Source: Bryopsis sp. KO-2023
Lineage: Eukaryota; Chlorophyta; Ulvophyceae; Bryopsidales; Bryopsidaceae
Length of the DNA: 64,000 nt
Reading direction: 5' to 3'
Assembly: GCA_030272585.1 (NCBI GenBank)
Contig: BSYQ01000003.1
Coordinates: 5,146,001 to 5,210,000 of the forward strand
Made by a program: the position numbers and the translations under genes. The notes under the pieces were generated by a model. The model had not been told where the DNA came from, searched no databases, and was given only the letters and a program-made list of their open reading frames with translations. This document shows, piece by piece, positions 26,001 through 35,711 of this stretch (within the stretch, counting starts at the first letter, position 1; each line of letters opens with the position of its first letter).

Positions 26001-28068
26001 TGTCCATGTCCCGAGCTCGTATTCAAACTGGTTCCAATTTTTTTTCGTTTTTTCATTTTTCCCCCAGGTTTATCCCAGCAACGGCTTCAGAGTGGTCTGG
26101 TTGGGACGGGTCTGTCCTTGAACGATCAGCAAGCCATCCTGTTGGCTCAACAGCAGCAGCAACAACAATTGCTGAATGCACAGGGTGTCCAACCAGCCAA
26201 TCTCGGATTGGTCAATCGAGGAAATGTGATGGATGTAGCTGCCCAGCATGCAGGTCTTCCACTGAATGGCATCAATCATACTGGCATTGCCCAGCAGCAA
26301 CAGCAGCAGCAACAGCAGCAGCAGCAGCATCAAGGATTGAGAGGTCAAGGACAGCTGGTTGCAGGATTCAATCTGATGGCTCTTCCCCAGGCCCAGCACC
26401 ATCAACACAGGTTGGGAAGATTTCATGCTCAATCATCAATCCACCCTTTCAAAGGGGGTCGATCATTTCCGTATGGCTGGTTTTGATATCCATGAGAAGG
26501 GCAGGAATTGGGTGGTTTGACATTCCATTAATCTTCAAGTGTAATTGTGCCTTGTGCAGGATTCGTCTGAAGCTTTCCAGTGGAGGTTGCCTTTGTCCAG
26601 ACCCGGCCCGGAAAGACGACCCCAATCCGTACACGAGACTCAATGAAGATGCGTTCTATATCGGCGAAAACACTCTGGCAGTGGCGGATGGTTTGGGAGG
26701 TTCGTTTGTTTCTGGAAAAGATATGTTTATTTGTTTCGTATTCCTTGGTCGATCTCTAAGCAGAAATGCATGCAGGCATGACAATGACAACATTGAGATC
26801 GACACCAACTGGACCCCTTCTCTAGACTTTGCATGTTGCCTGTTTCGTTTGGATTTTAGAACTGTTTGTGTTGGGATGGAGTGGTGGAGTGCCTTGTGGG
26901 GTGGTTGGCTGTCAAACTGTCAGTCCAGTAGCCAGGCCAGAAAGCACCCGCTAGGATCGTGCAAGTGTTGCATCCATCCATGGATGCATCCACCTTTGGG
27001 CCCAAATTTACCTGGTTTACCTCCGTCAACGCCACGAAATTGATACCTAGGTGGTATCAATCAAGAAAGGCTTCCTGGTTTTCCTTTAGACTCACTGTCA
27101 GACTGGAAATTGGAACCAGTCTCTTGAACCGAGCAGATCCAGTGAGAGCAGGCGACCAGCACTTGTGATTTTGTAGCCCCAACCCCGATATCTAGCTGTG
27201 GGTCAACTTTTAGCTTCTTGAAATCCATCGATGCTGGTTTCGTCGATGCGAGTGGAAAGAATGAGCCAATCATTCATCCCCAGGAACCACTGTGCATACG
27301 TACAGGGGCCCTTGGTGTTTGTGAACCTACGTGGCCTCATATCGATACATATATCACGTTTATTGTTCAGGAACTTTGCTGCATGGGGTGAGCTCCGCTG
27401 AGTACGCCAGAGCCCTGGCAGAAACCGCTGCAAAAGCCATGGACAAACTAATCAAAGATTCCAATGGGCATCCATGGACTCCGAAAGTGGCCATCGAATA
27501 CGCATACACGCAGATCGATTCTCAGGGGGCCAGCACTTTGTGCCTGCTTGCGTTCGATGCCAACCAATCGATCTTGCACGTTGGCAAGGTTGGTGATGGG
27601 GGCTACGTGGTCCTCCGACCATCCGGGGTGGAAGACATGGAGGTGGTGTCACCTTGGCTGCCCTTTAAGAATCCCCAGGAGCACCCCATGGGCATCAAGA
27701 GTACCAACTACCTGACCAGCATGGAGCTCCGGCAGCGAATCAGCGGTTACCACCCCCAGCATGCGATAGAATCGCAGGTGCTCCTTCAAGAAGGGGACAT
27801 CATCATCGCAGCGACGGATGGCTTTTTCGACGTTATATATTTGCATGGGGAGAAAGGGAAACCGCTGAGGAGGCAGATACGGAGGGTGGGCTTGGCACCT
27901 GTGATGCTCGCCCAACAACTAACAGATTTAGCTAGGCAATTTGCAGTCACCAGAACCACCGATTGTCCCATTTGCGAGGAAGGCCGCAGGGCGAATGATG
28001 AACGAATAGCCTCCGGAGTCCAACCAGATGATATCGCAGTTGTTGCTGCACATGTTGTGCGTGCATGA
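20045..28068 (+). CDS. Multidomain protein: acidic region, unknown core, Arg-rich and poly-Q regions, C-terminal PP2C phosphatase (1,384 aa)
   Basis: Eighteen predicted exons: 20045-20311, 20502-20741, 20815-20998, 21122-21513, 21776-21853, 22059-22241, 22461-22641, 22727-22848, 23088-23201, 23325-23518, 23838-24080, 24344-24685, 24895-25004, 25269-25404, 25681-25868, 26068-26410, 26560-26699 and 27371-28068. Phases agree at all 17 junctions and total 1,385 codons. Residues 1-450 are acidic and Gly-rich, with a DFEEDDLLDADIS patch. About 509-800 is a core I do not recognise. About 800-930 is rich in Arg, Asp, His and Pro, like RNA-processing factors. Two Gln tracts lie near 1018 and 1067. Residues about 1107-1384 form a PTC7-like PP2C domain with NEDAFYIG, VADGLGG, GDGGYV, ATDGFFD and PDDIAVV, so the metal-binding Asp residues are present. 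Metal-dependent Ser/Thr phosphatase activity is predicted. Weakest points are the exon 3 acceptor, next to a G run, and the 672-bp last intron. Confidence 0.78.
21544..21612. repeat. Polypurine (AAAG/GGAA-type) microsatellite in an intron
   Basis: A nearly pure run of GAAA and GGAA units on the plus strand, immediately preceded by a C run (21530-21542). It lies in the intron 21514-21775 of the phosphatase fusion gene. Such polypurine tracts can form triplex DNA; no function is implied. Confidence 0.9.
26148..26327 (+). repeat. Two CAG/CAA tracts encoding poly-glutamine
   Basis: Within exon 16 of the fusion gene, CAG/CAA codons encode seven Gln at 26148-26168 and twelve Gln at 26292-26327. 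Both CAG and CAA are used, so each tract is interrupted at the DNA level. The tracts sit in a Gln/Gly/Ala/Leu-rich linker before the phosphatase domain. Confidence 0.92.
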
Positions 28069-28439
28069 ATTTTCCATAGCCATTTCCACAATGATCCCTG
28101 ATGAAATGGGCGGTTACTCTAGCAAGACGTGCATGCATTAAAGTAGAGGAGAACTGTCAACACTAAGGAGGTCTTATGGGTTGGTCAGACAGAGAGAGAG
28201 AAAGAGTTGTGAACAGAGTGAAGAAAGTGCCGACTTTTTAAACAATGTTTTTTTTAGCCAACATGATGGGACTGGCGAAACATGTAGTGGCGAAAACTTC
28301 GAAAGGTTCACATCCCAGAAAGGGTCCTTCGATCCAGTCGCACTGTGGAGCCCATGGAAACTTACAGACTTATTATTGCTGAGAACACCCCTTTCTCCGC
28401 ACCCCTCCCCCCCACCCAAAAGAATAAATCCATGAAGAG
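28069..28439. other. Short convergent intergenic region
   Basis: Only 371 bp separate the stop codons of the phosphatase fusion gene (plus) and the ankyrin-kinase-U-box gene (minus), so their 3' UTRs must be short or overlap. An AATAAA on the plus strand at 28423-28428 could serve the plus-strand gene but lies almost in the opposing stop codon. Confidence 0.6.
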
Positions 28440-31400
28440 TCAGGTGTTTTCCAGATAGCTTGGATTTGCTGTTTTCCAGTCAGACATCTCGCTTCGTAGG
28501 AGCATGTTTGTGTACAGATGCCGATGTTGCAGTCTCTGTCTCGTCATCGGTGAAGTGGCAGTCTTGGTCATCCATCTTTGAATTGCAATGCGTTCATATG
28601 TGAATCCATCGGAGGCCACGACTGGGTCCTCCATGACATCCTGAAGAAGATTGTTCAAAAAATTATTTGAGTGTGCCCACTCGAAAGCTGATGGTTTCAT
28701 AGTTCATTCAACTGGTCCTGCAAGTGTATGGAAGGTGAAAGCATGCACCTGGGTGATTGGACAGATGAATCGGTCGGGGGCATCATTGCTTTGGTTGCTG
28801 TTGTTAGATAAGGGGGGCGGGGGAGGGTTGGTTGAAATCTGTGCCACCCGCAAGATCTCCGTCATGGCTGGAATGACCTCGGATTCAAGATTTGGTCGCT
28901 CTTCCCTCTGCATTGAGCAGCATCTCAATGCAAGTCGGGCAAAAGTCTCGATGTCCTGAAATCACAGTTGTGCATCATCTTATTGCAATATTTCTGGTGC
29001 AGAATCTTGTCTGTCTCTCAAGCAATTTGACTGCTGGTGAAGATTTAGTGTATTTGATTTGACCCCCAGTCATACCGACAATGACTGGCCCTTGATAGTC
29101 TCATCGATCGTTTCTCCCAGGGTGTCCTTTTCCAAGGCATCAAGAACAACCTTTCGAATCCCCACCGGCTCATCCATCCAGATCAAGAGCTGCAAGAATG
29201 TAATTCCCAAAGCATACACATCCGTGAAAGACCCCACAATTCCTTCTGTGAGGTAGGCAGGGTCCATATATGCATAAGTCCCGATCGGAGCTGTGGTTCT
29301 GTAGCAACATTTTTTGTTAAAATTGTCGATTTCAAATCTGCCTAACAAAAACTCAACATGATCCAGAGTTTTTCACCCAGCTCATGACATACCTCACTGT
29401 TGATTGTGTGGACAATTCTGGCACCAGCTTTGAAAGCCCCACATCTCCCAGCTTGGCCGACAAGGAATGATCCAGGAGGATATTGGCAGGCTTGATATCT
29501 CTATGCAGAATTGGGTGGGGTCGGGCTTTGTGAAGGAAAAGCAACGCTGAGCTGACATCTGTGGCTATCCTCAATCTTTCCACCCACTTCAGAGGGCGTG
29601 ACTTGATCCTGATGGCATCAGAAAATGCCTTCAGATGGTGGGACACAACTGTAGGATAGTGGTTGTTTCTATTCATTCATAATGTGGTGCTTCCTCTAGC
29701 AGGCTGGGTTTCTTTGATCTGTTCGAAGAGGCCTCGAGGGACGGGAGGATTCGATTGAACTTCACCGCTTGCTGGCCAAGTGGTCTTCCAAGGTGCCGTT
29801 GTCCATCATCTCGTAGACAAGGCAGCCCCGATCTCGACACACGCCAAGCAGTTGAACAATGTGGGGATGGCGTATGCGTCCGAGCACTGCCACCTCTTGG
29901 TAGAACTGTTCCATTCCCTGCAAGCTTGCGGCGTCGATCATCTTGATCGCAACAGGAGTGAAATTCAAGTGTCCTCGATAGACGGAACCATAGCCACCCG
30001 CCCCACACTTGTTGTCCTCGCTAAAATTATTCGTGGCCGCCTCCAGATCTTCGTAAGTGTATTCCTGGAAGGGGTGCCCTGAACGTGAGTTTCTTGAAAT
30101 GGGTGAGCGCCTTGAGATTGAAAAACCGTTCCACACGCTGCAACCTGGCATTGAAGCAAGAGTTCATTCTTGGGCAATAACTCCGACGGGGTCTCAACGT
30201 CCCTCGACCCAACAGAGGTATTGACACTGGGGCCTGGCGGTTCTGCGTCCGAGGGACCCAATTTCGATCTTGCCCTTGTGGGTGGCGAGGACTGCGGTGC
30301 TGGCCTCTGTGGATTCTTATTGGGCAGAGGAGTAGTGAAAGACGATACTCTCAGACAGCCGCCATCGAGATCCTCTTGAACGTCTTCGTCCTTTTGGGCG
30401 GGTCGCCCTTTTCTGAAATTGAACACTTTTGATGCAAGAGATGCACTTCGTGGGGCTTTCTGGCACAAGCAACAATTAGGGTGTTATCTTGTGTGTTTTT
30501 TGTGCTGCTCTCTGTGTCACGCTCTGAAAGGATATGGAAGTTTTTTTCCCTCCTCTTTAATTTAATTTTTTTTGTTTGGTTGCAAATTTGCATACTTTTG
30601 TTGTGTTATGGTCATCGACGGTCGATTCCGCTCTCGTCTTGAGGAATGCCTCCTTTAACAGCTCCCTGATTTCGCTTTTCTGGGCGAGTTCTTTTGGTCT
30701 CCAACCCGCCTATCCTCGAAAGCAAAAAGCAGTTGGTTTTCGATAAACGCCATCGACACAGTGGACAATGCATCTATTTCAGCATCTTTCTTGTTGACCT
30801 CAGGTACCAGTGATCGTGCGTCCATGCTCGCACCCGCCGCCAAAAGCATTCTGACTACATGGGTGTGGCCCTTCCTGGTAGCGTCGTGAAGAGGAGTGAA
30901 ACCATCCTGCACAGAGAGATCGCAGCGTCATTTGCGTAATATCGGACCCGTGACTTGAAACCAACTGAAAAGGCAGCTGGATCACACCGCACTTGGTCCT
31001 GCGCAGCCAAGTCAGGCTTAGCTTCAAGAAGCAGCTCTGTGAGTTCCACGTTTCCAGCATAGGATGCCATGTGAAGGGGTGTATATTGTCCCTACAAGCG
31101 GAAACCACATTTGAAAATTTGAAAATCCTATGTCGACCACAGGGTAGTGGAAGAGGGTGGATGTGTTTTAAACAAACATTTTTGAAATTGCACCATCTAC
31201 AGGGTTTGGTCACTCCACCTGCATTTTTGAATTAACATGTGCTCCTTGATCCAACAGGATTCTGGCGACATCGATGTGCCCTGAGGCGGCGGCGTAGTGC
31301 AATGGCGTTTGGCCGTACTGTGTGAAGAACGTTCAAGACGTGAGTTGAGAGAGCGGAATTTTTCTTCGCAGGGCTTAAGCCTGACAACCTCGTTTCCAGG

Positions 31401-31826
31401 CTTTCGTTCTTTCGTGCAGTTTCTAGTAGTGCTCTATCTTCCGCGTCGAGAAGCGTGCACTGGCGGTATGGGTTCTGGAAGTGAATTGAAGTACTGAAGT
31501 CGCGCGAGGACATGGGCTCAGCCTACCACCGAATCCGTTTGTGCATGTGATTCGTCTCACTTCATCGCACAACGAGCTAACGATCGACTTTGGAACACAG
31601 ATTCGAGCCTCGACCACCAACGTTCCATCCCACTTAACGTTGGTGCTTGCCGTGGCGGCGCACAAATTGACAAATCGTTATTTCCTTCAAATGGGAAGCA
31701 TGTGATGTCGCTAATGTGCACCAGTGCTCATACCGCATCCTGCAAATTCGCATCACAACCCCTCCGCAGGAACTCAAGGACTTGCTGTGCGTTGCCATCA
31801 CGTGCAGCATCATGAATCATTGTCAT
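28440..31826 (-). CDS. Ankyrin repeat - protein kinase - U-box protein, 654 aa
   Basis: Eleven predicted exons: 31826-31734, 31317-31219, 31091-30993, 30906-30808, 30709-30596, 30459-30145, 30064-29766, 29608-29393, 29298-29076, 28955-28749 and 28640-28440; phases agree and total 655 codons. Residues about 1-150 form four to five ankyrin repeats, one per exon (YGQTPLHYAAASG, GQYTPLHMASYAG, DGFTPLHDATRKG). A basic/Pro-rich linker follows to about 273. The kinase (about 274-535) resembles plant U-box kinases: EDLEAATNNFSE entry, glycine loop GAGGYG (294-299), Lys314 in VAIK, HRDIKPANILLD (408-419), GDVG (427-430) where most kinases have DFG, and GTYAYMDPAY. A U-box (about 580-650) starts FICPITQ and DVMEDPVVASDGFTYER, so the protein should act as an E3 ubiquitin ligase. 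In plants the kinase and U-box usually follow a USP domain, not ankyrin repeats. Least certain is the 80-bp intron 30144-30065. Confidence 0.82.
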
Positions 31827-33058
31827 TTTCTCCCCAAAGGAAATGACAACCTAACGAAAGCCCAAAAGCAAACTCCCAGAAATTTTGTCAAAAACGGTCA
31901 AAATCATTGATAGTCCGGCTTGACCCAGGGGACTCCACGCTACGTCACTCTCTCACGAGCCGCTTGGTGCATCCAGGGTTAAAGCGGGCATCTCCTGGTC
32001 AGTCACCCAATTGATCAGTGTTAACAAGAACTGGAGGCTGGTTCTGGTGGATTTTGGTGAGTTTGAGTTTGGTTCATCTATCCCAGATGCTTTTTGACAT
32101 CAAAGAAACCATTCATCTGGCTTGCAAGGTCCCAGCCAACCTTGGCAACCCCTTGAGTGACTTTGTGCTGAAAATGTATGAATTCAAGACATATGAAAAA
32201 GGCAATCTGTCTCTTTCTTTTCCAAAGCAAGAAAAGAAATAGACAGTCACAGAATGATTTGATGGTCAGAAAAAAACACGCATCACCCGAGTTACCAAAC
32301 CCAATTCTAAAAACCAATCTCTTCTCTGCAGCAGAGTTTTGACATTCAAGACAGCTCGTTGTTAATGTTACAAAGCAAATCAAAAAGAAAAAGAGAAAAA
32401 CAAGGAGAGAAAAAAAAATGCAAATGGACAAGAAAGTAATTTGCCCATGCCACAGAGGTCTATTTTTTTAAAGTTATTATGTTGGTCTCTTTTCAGCTAT
32501 TGACAGATACCATCGTTCGTTCTTTCTATTGTTATTCTTTAAACCAGCAACCCCAGCAATTTTTTCTTTCTTTCTTTTTTTCCCCTTCCACCAAGTTTGT
32601 GAAAAATTCTCTCATAAAAGCACTGCTCCGAAATCAATCTAAAAAAAATCGTAAAAAAGAGAGAATGTTTGTTGCAAAGAGCAAAAAAAAAAACTGAAAA
32701 AAAACTGAAAGAAAGAGAAGGTAAAAAATCCCCATCAAGAGCATCGAAGTATTGACAGTGATTTTTCTTTTGAATAAGCCCATCAATAGTCGCCAATGTC
32801 CATTGGTTTCCAAAAGAACATTTTCGGAAGGGCAAAAGAATCATAATATATCTCAAATACAAGAAAAAGACCTAAAAAAGCAGTATGTGTGTGTGGTTCT
32901 TTTTTTCTCGTTTTTTTTGTTCCTTTTTCCACTACACCCTCTCCATCTTTCAAACCGAAACAAAGCACATAACTATCGTACGACCAAAGAGAGAAAAAAA
33001 AAACACAAAAACACCACCAAAAGAAGCATCCCAAAAAGAAAAAAAATCAAAAAATACA
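31827..33058. other. Intergenic region upstream of the ankyrin-kinase-U-box gene
   Basis: This 1.2 kb should hold the promoter and 5' UTR of the ankyrin-kinase-U-box gene and the 3' UTR of the HAD gene, both on the minus strand. It is strongly A/T-rich with homopolymer runs (32.3-33.05 kb). No gene or RNA recognised. Confidence 0.55.
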
Positions 33059-35194
33059 TCAATATGTCAACCCTCGTCTTTTGAACTCGACTTCTAGCTC
33101 CTGGGCACTTTTGAACCAGATTCCATCGATTCCGGCCTTGGATGCCCCAGTGACGTTAACTTCTCTATCATCCACCAAAATAACATCTTCGGGGTTTGCT
33201 CCCAAGGACTCTACCATGGTGTTGTAAGCTTCCACATCAGGTTTCCGCAGCCCCTGTCAGACCAAGAAGCTTTTTTGGGTTTGTGTGTGTGTGTTTCTTT
33301 TACGGATTGATAAATGAAACAGGTGCCTCAGATCAGGTGAACGGTCCCAGTTAGGCATCCTTTTGTATCAAGAAAACCATTCCTCTAATAAGATGCATCA
33401 GCAAGCAGAGGGGGGGGGAGGGGGGTTCACTACAGGTCGTCATTAGAGTTGATTTTTGAGTTCAACATTTGTGGAACGATCTTGCCTAGAGCACTCACTT
33501 TTTTTTCAAACTTTTATTTGGGATGCAAAACGGCCATGTTGAGGTTGAGATATGCATGGCTTTGATTTTTTACTTTTCGAAGTGCAACTTTTCTTTCAAT
33601 TTTAGAAGATGAGGATGAGCACCTTCATTGGGCCGTCACATGACACAAATGTCCATTGCACGCAACTGCTCAAATTTAGCTTGTTTTCAATCAACCTACA
33701 GAAACGAGGACAAGAACAAAAAGCCACACACACACACACACAATCAAGAAACTTGAACATATGCATCACACATAACCCAGCCGACCAATTTTGGCGAAAA
33801 ATGTGCCCACCCCGAAAACTCCCCGTAGAGTTACAAGAATTCCACCACCAACACACCCCATACATCAGTTTTCTTTTTCAAATAATCAGTGAAATATTTC
33901 CCCCTCTTTTCTCAAAATCACGACAAATTGAAAAAAAAAGGTACGAAATGCCTACAATTGTTTCAAAATTGTCATTAAAAGAAACACACACAAAAAACAT
34001 GGTGGAGGGGAAGGGGAGGCATTTATTTCTTGCTGAAACAGGATTTCTAACACTGACCAGGTCATTAAAAAAAAAACACTACTTACTTGTACCAGGAGGG
34101 GTAATTCGAGCAAGTATGCATTTCATAACCTGCCGCCTTTAATCGTTTCAGCAGCTGTTCCATGTTTGCAACATAATCATAGTTTTCACACTGAGAAAAA
34201 ACACCAAACAAACAACAAAGTCAATCAATCAATCTTTACCAATTCTCCCCCCCCCTCCCCCCCACTCCTTTTTTCAACACATCGGAAGAAAAACGGTCCC
34301 CTCCCATGCAGTGACTTACACCCAAATCTGGAACAGGGTTTTCCGAACGAAAAACGGATGGATTATGCTTCCTCCCACCATGGTTTTCAGCAATCCGGCC
34401 TTGTCGAAATCTCGGCCGTCCGAAAAGAAGTTATCCATCATCTGTTTCTCGTCGATGAGGCCTCTTTCGAACAGCAACCACGACTGTGGATGCTTGACTT
34501 TGAACAGCTCTTCCATCGTCATTCCGAAAAACTGGGGCACCACAGTGTAAAACGGATCCATCACGATAGTATCCTGAACATCACATCACAAAAAACATCA
34601 GCAAGCAACAGAAAAAATCCAACCCAACCAAAACCAACCACCCAAAAATGCCAACCTGGAGTTCTACAGTTGTGTGTGTGTGTGCATTCTAGATATATTC
34701 AAAAAAAATGTGTGTGTGTGAGGGGGGGGGGGGAGAACGCACCATCACATCGAAAACCAATATCGGTCGCCTCTGGGAGCGTCCGTTAGGATGAACAGAT
34801 TTTTCGACAGCCTGCGTGACTCCAATTTTCCTGTGGAACCTGCTGGAAAGATACACTTCAAAACGTTATGGCAAAACAAAGAATGCCCCAATGATATCCT
34901 TCAGAAATCAACTGAACTGAAACACACTGTGAGCATCGGCCCCGTATGATTCGTGTCGATCATGCCATGGTCACATACTAAAAAAAAAAAGGAATTCTCA
35001 TACAATCTGCAAAGAAAAAATCCAACAAAATTGCCATTCACATGGTTTTCTGTTCAGGACAGTCCGCACTTGTTCATGTTTCGACCGAGTCGAGCTGCGA
35101 TAGGACTGTGGTCATGACACACGTTCTCAGGTCCCCCCAACCCACAGCAAGCGACGTCGCTCAGAAATCCCATGGTGGATGTCTGGGAAATCAT
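33059..35194 (-). CDS. HAD-superfamily hydrolase, about 281 aa
   Basis: Predicted exons: 35194-35070 (tentative), 34839-34743, 34573-34322, 34190-34087, 33695-33623 and 33253-33059; phases agree and total 282 codons. All HAD motifs can be seen. Motif I is DVMDT, split by the second intron (nucleophile Asp plus general acid Asp). Motif II Ser is in HTCSNYP. The motif III Lys is in LRKPD. Motif IV is LVDDREVN. A helical cap lies between motifs I and II, as in subfamily I hydrolases with two-helix caps. It most likely acts on a small phosphorylated metabolite, but the substrate cannot be told. It resembles plant proteins annotated only as haloacid dehalogenase-like hydrolase. The first exon rests on phase and an in-frame Met; a different donor in the same ORF (at 35123) would also keep frame, so the N-terminus is uncertain. 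Confidence 0.82.
33727..33741. repeat. Short (CA)n dinucleotide repeat
   Basis: A run of CA dinucleotides on the plus strand in the intron between HAD exons 3 and 4. Simple sequence only. A similar TG run followed by a 14-base G run lies near 34711-34733, in the intron between exons 1 and 2 of the motif-I region. Confidence 0.8.
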
Positions 35195-35711
35195 ACCCTT
35201 TCGATCAACACGGATGCGCGCGTGGAACGTCAACAGGGTCGGATGATTTCTCGTCGTGTTGCACACACCCCTCCTGCTTAATTGCACCACTTTTTCGTCG
35301 AATGACGTAAATGATCGTTGAAATCTAGCGTACCGCCGTATTGCTCCGTCGATGAGTCATCCACAATGTGGAGTATTTTCTTGTTGCTGGGTTTTTGGGG
35401 TGGGAAAGCATATCAAGAGGGAGTCGACGTTCGTTGACTTATTATTTTGTCCCAGTGGAATTCATCGTGCGTTTCGGAAGACTTCTTTCTTGAAATCTGT
35501 ACGGGGGGTCGTTTTCCAGTGACGGTCAGTCCGCTTTTTTGTTCCTTCCGAAAAGAAAGTAGAGTTTTTTTTTTCTTTTCGCCGTGAAACGGGGGAAAAG
35601 ACGCACGCACGCGAGAGGGAGTGTATAGAGGGAGAGAGAGATTCGGTTGTGGTGGTTTTCAAAAAGCCATAGATTGCTGCGAGGTTCCACACGGAGGTCT
35701 GGAGGACGAAT
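35195..35711. promoter_or_regulatory. Divergent promoter region of HAD and Elongin A genes
   Basis: The HAD gene (minus) and the Elongin A gene (plus) start about 0.5 kb apart, facing away from each other. The interval must hold both promoters. It contains a GAGAGGGAG/GGGAGAGAGA purine stretch near 35612-35640 just before the Elongin A start. No TATA element was assigned. Confidence 0.45.

Noticed and set aside
26000-27043. A 347-codon plus-strand ORF over the poly-Q exon
   Set aside because: It reads the poly-Q exon in the wrong frame and reads through introns; only its segment at 26560-26699 coincides with a true exon.
30655-30807. Ankyrin protein ending at a stop at 30655 as a separate gene
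   Set aside because: Removing the GT-AG intron 30807-30710 keeps phase and gives GWRPKELAQKSEIRELL, a typical continuation of an ankyrin array, then runs in phase into the kinase exons.
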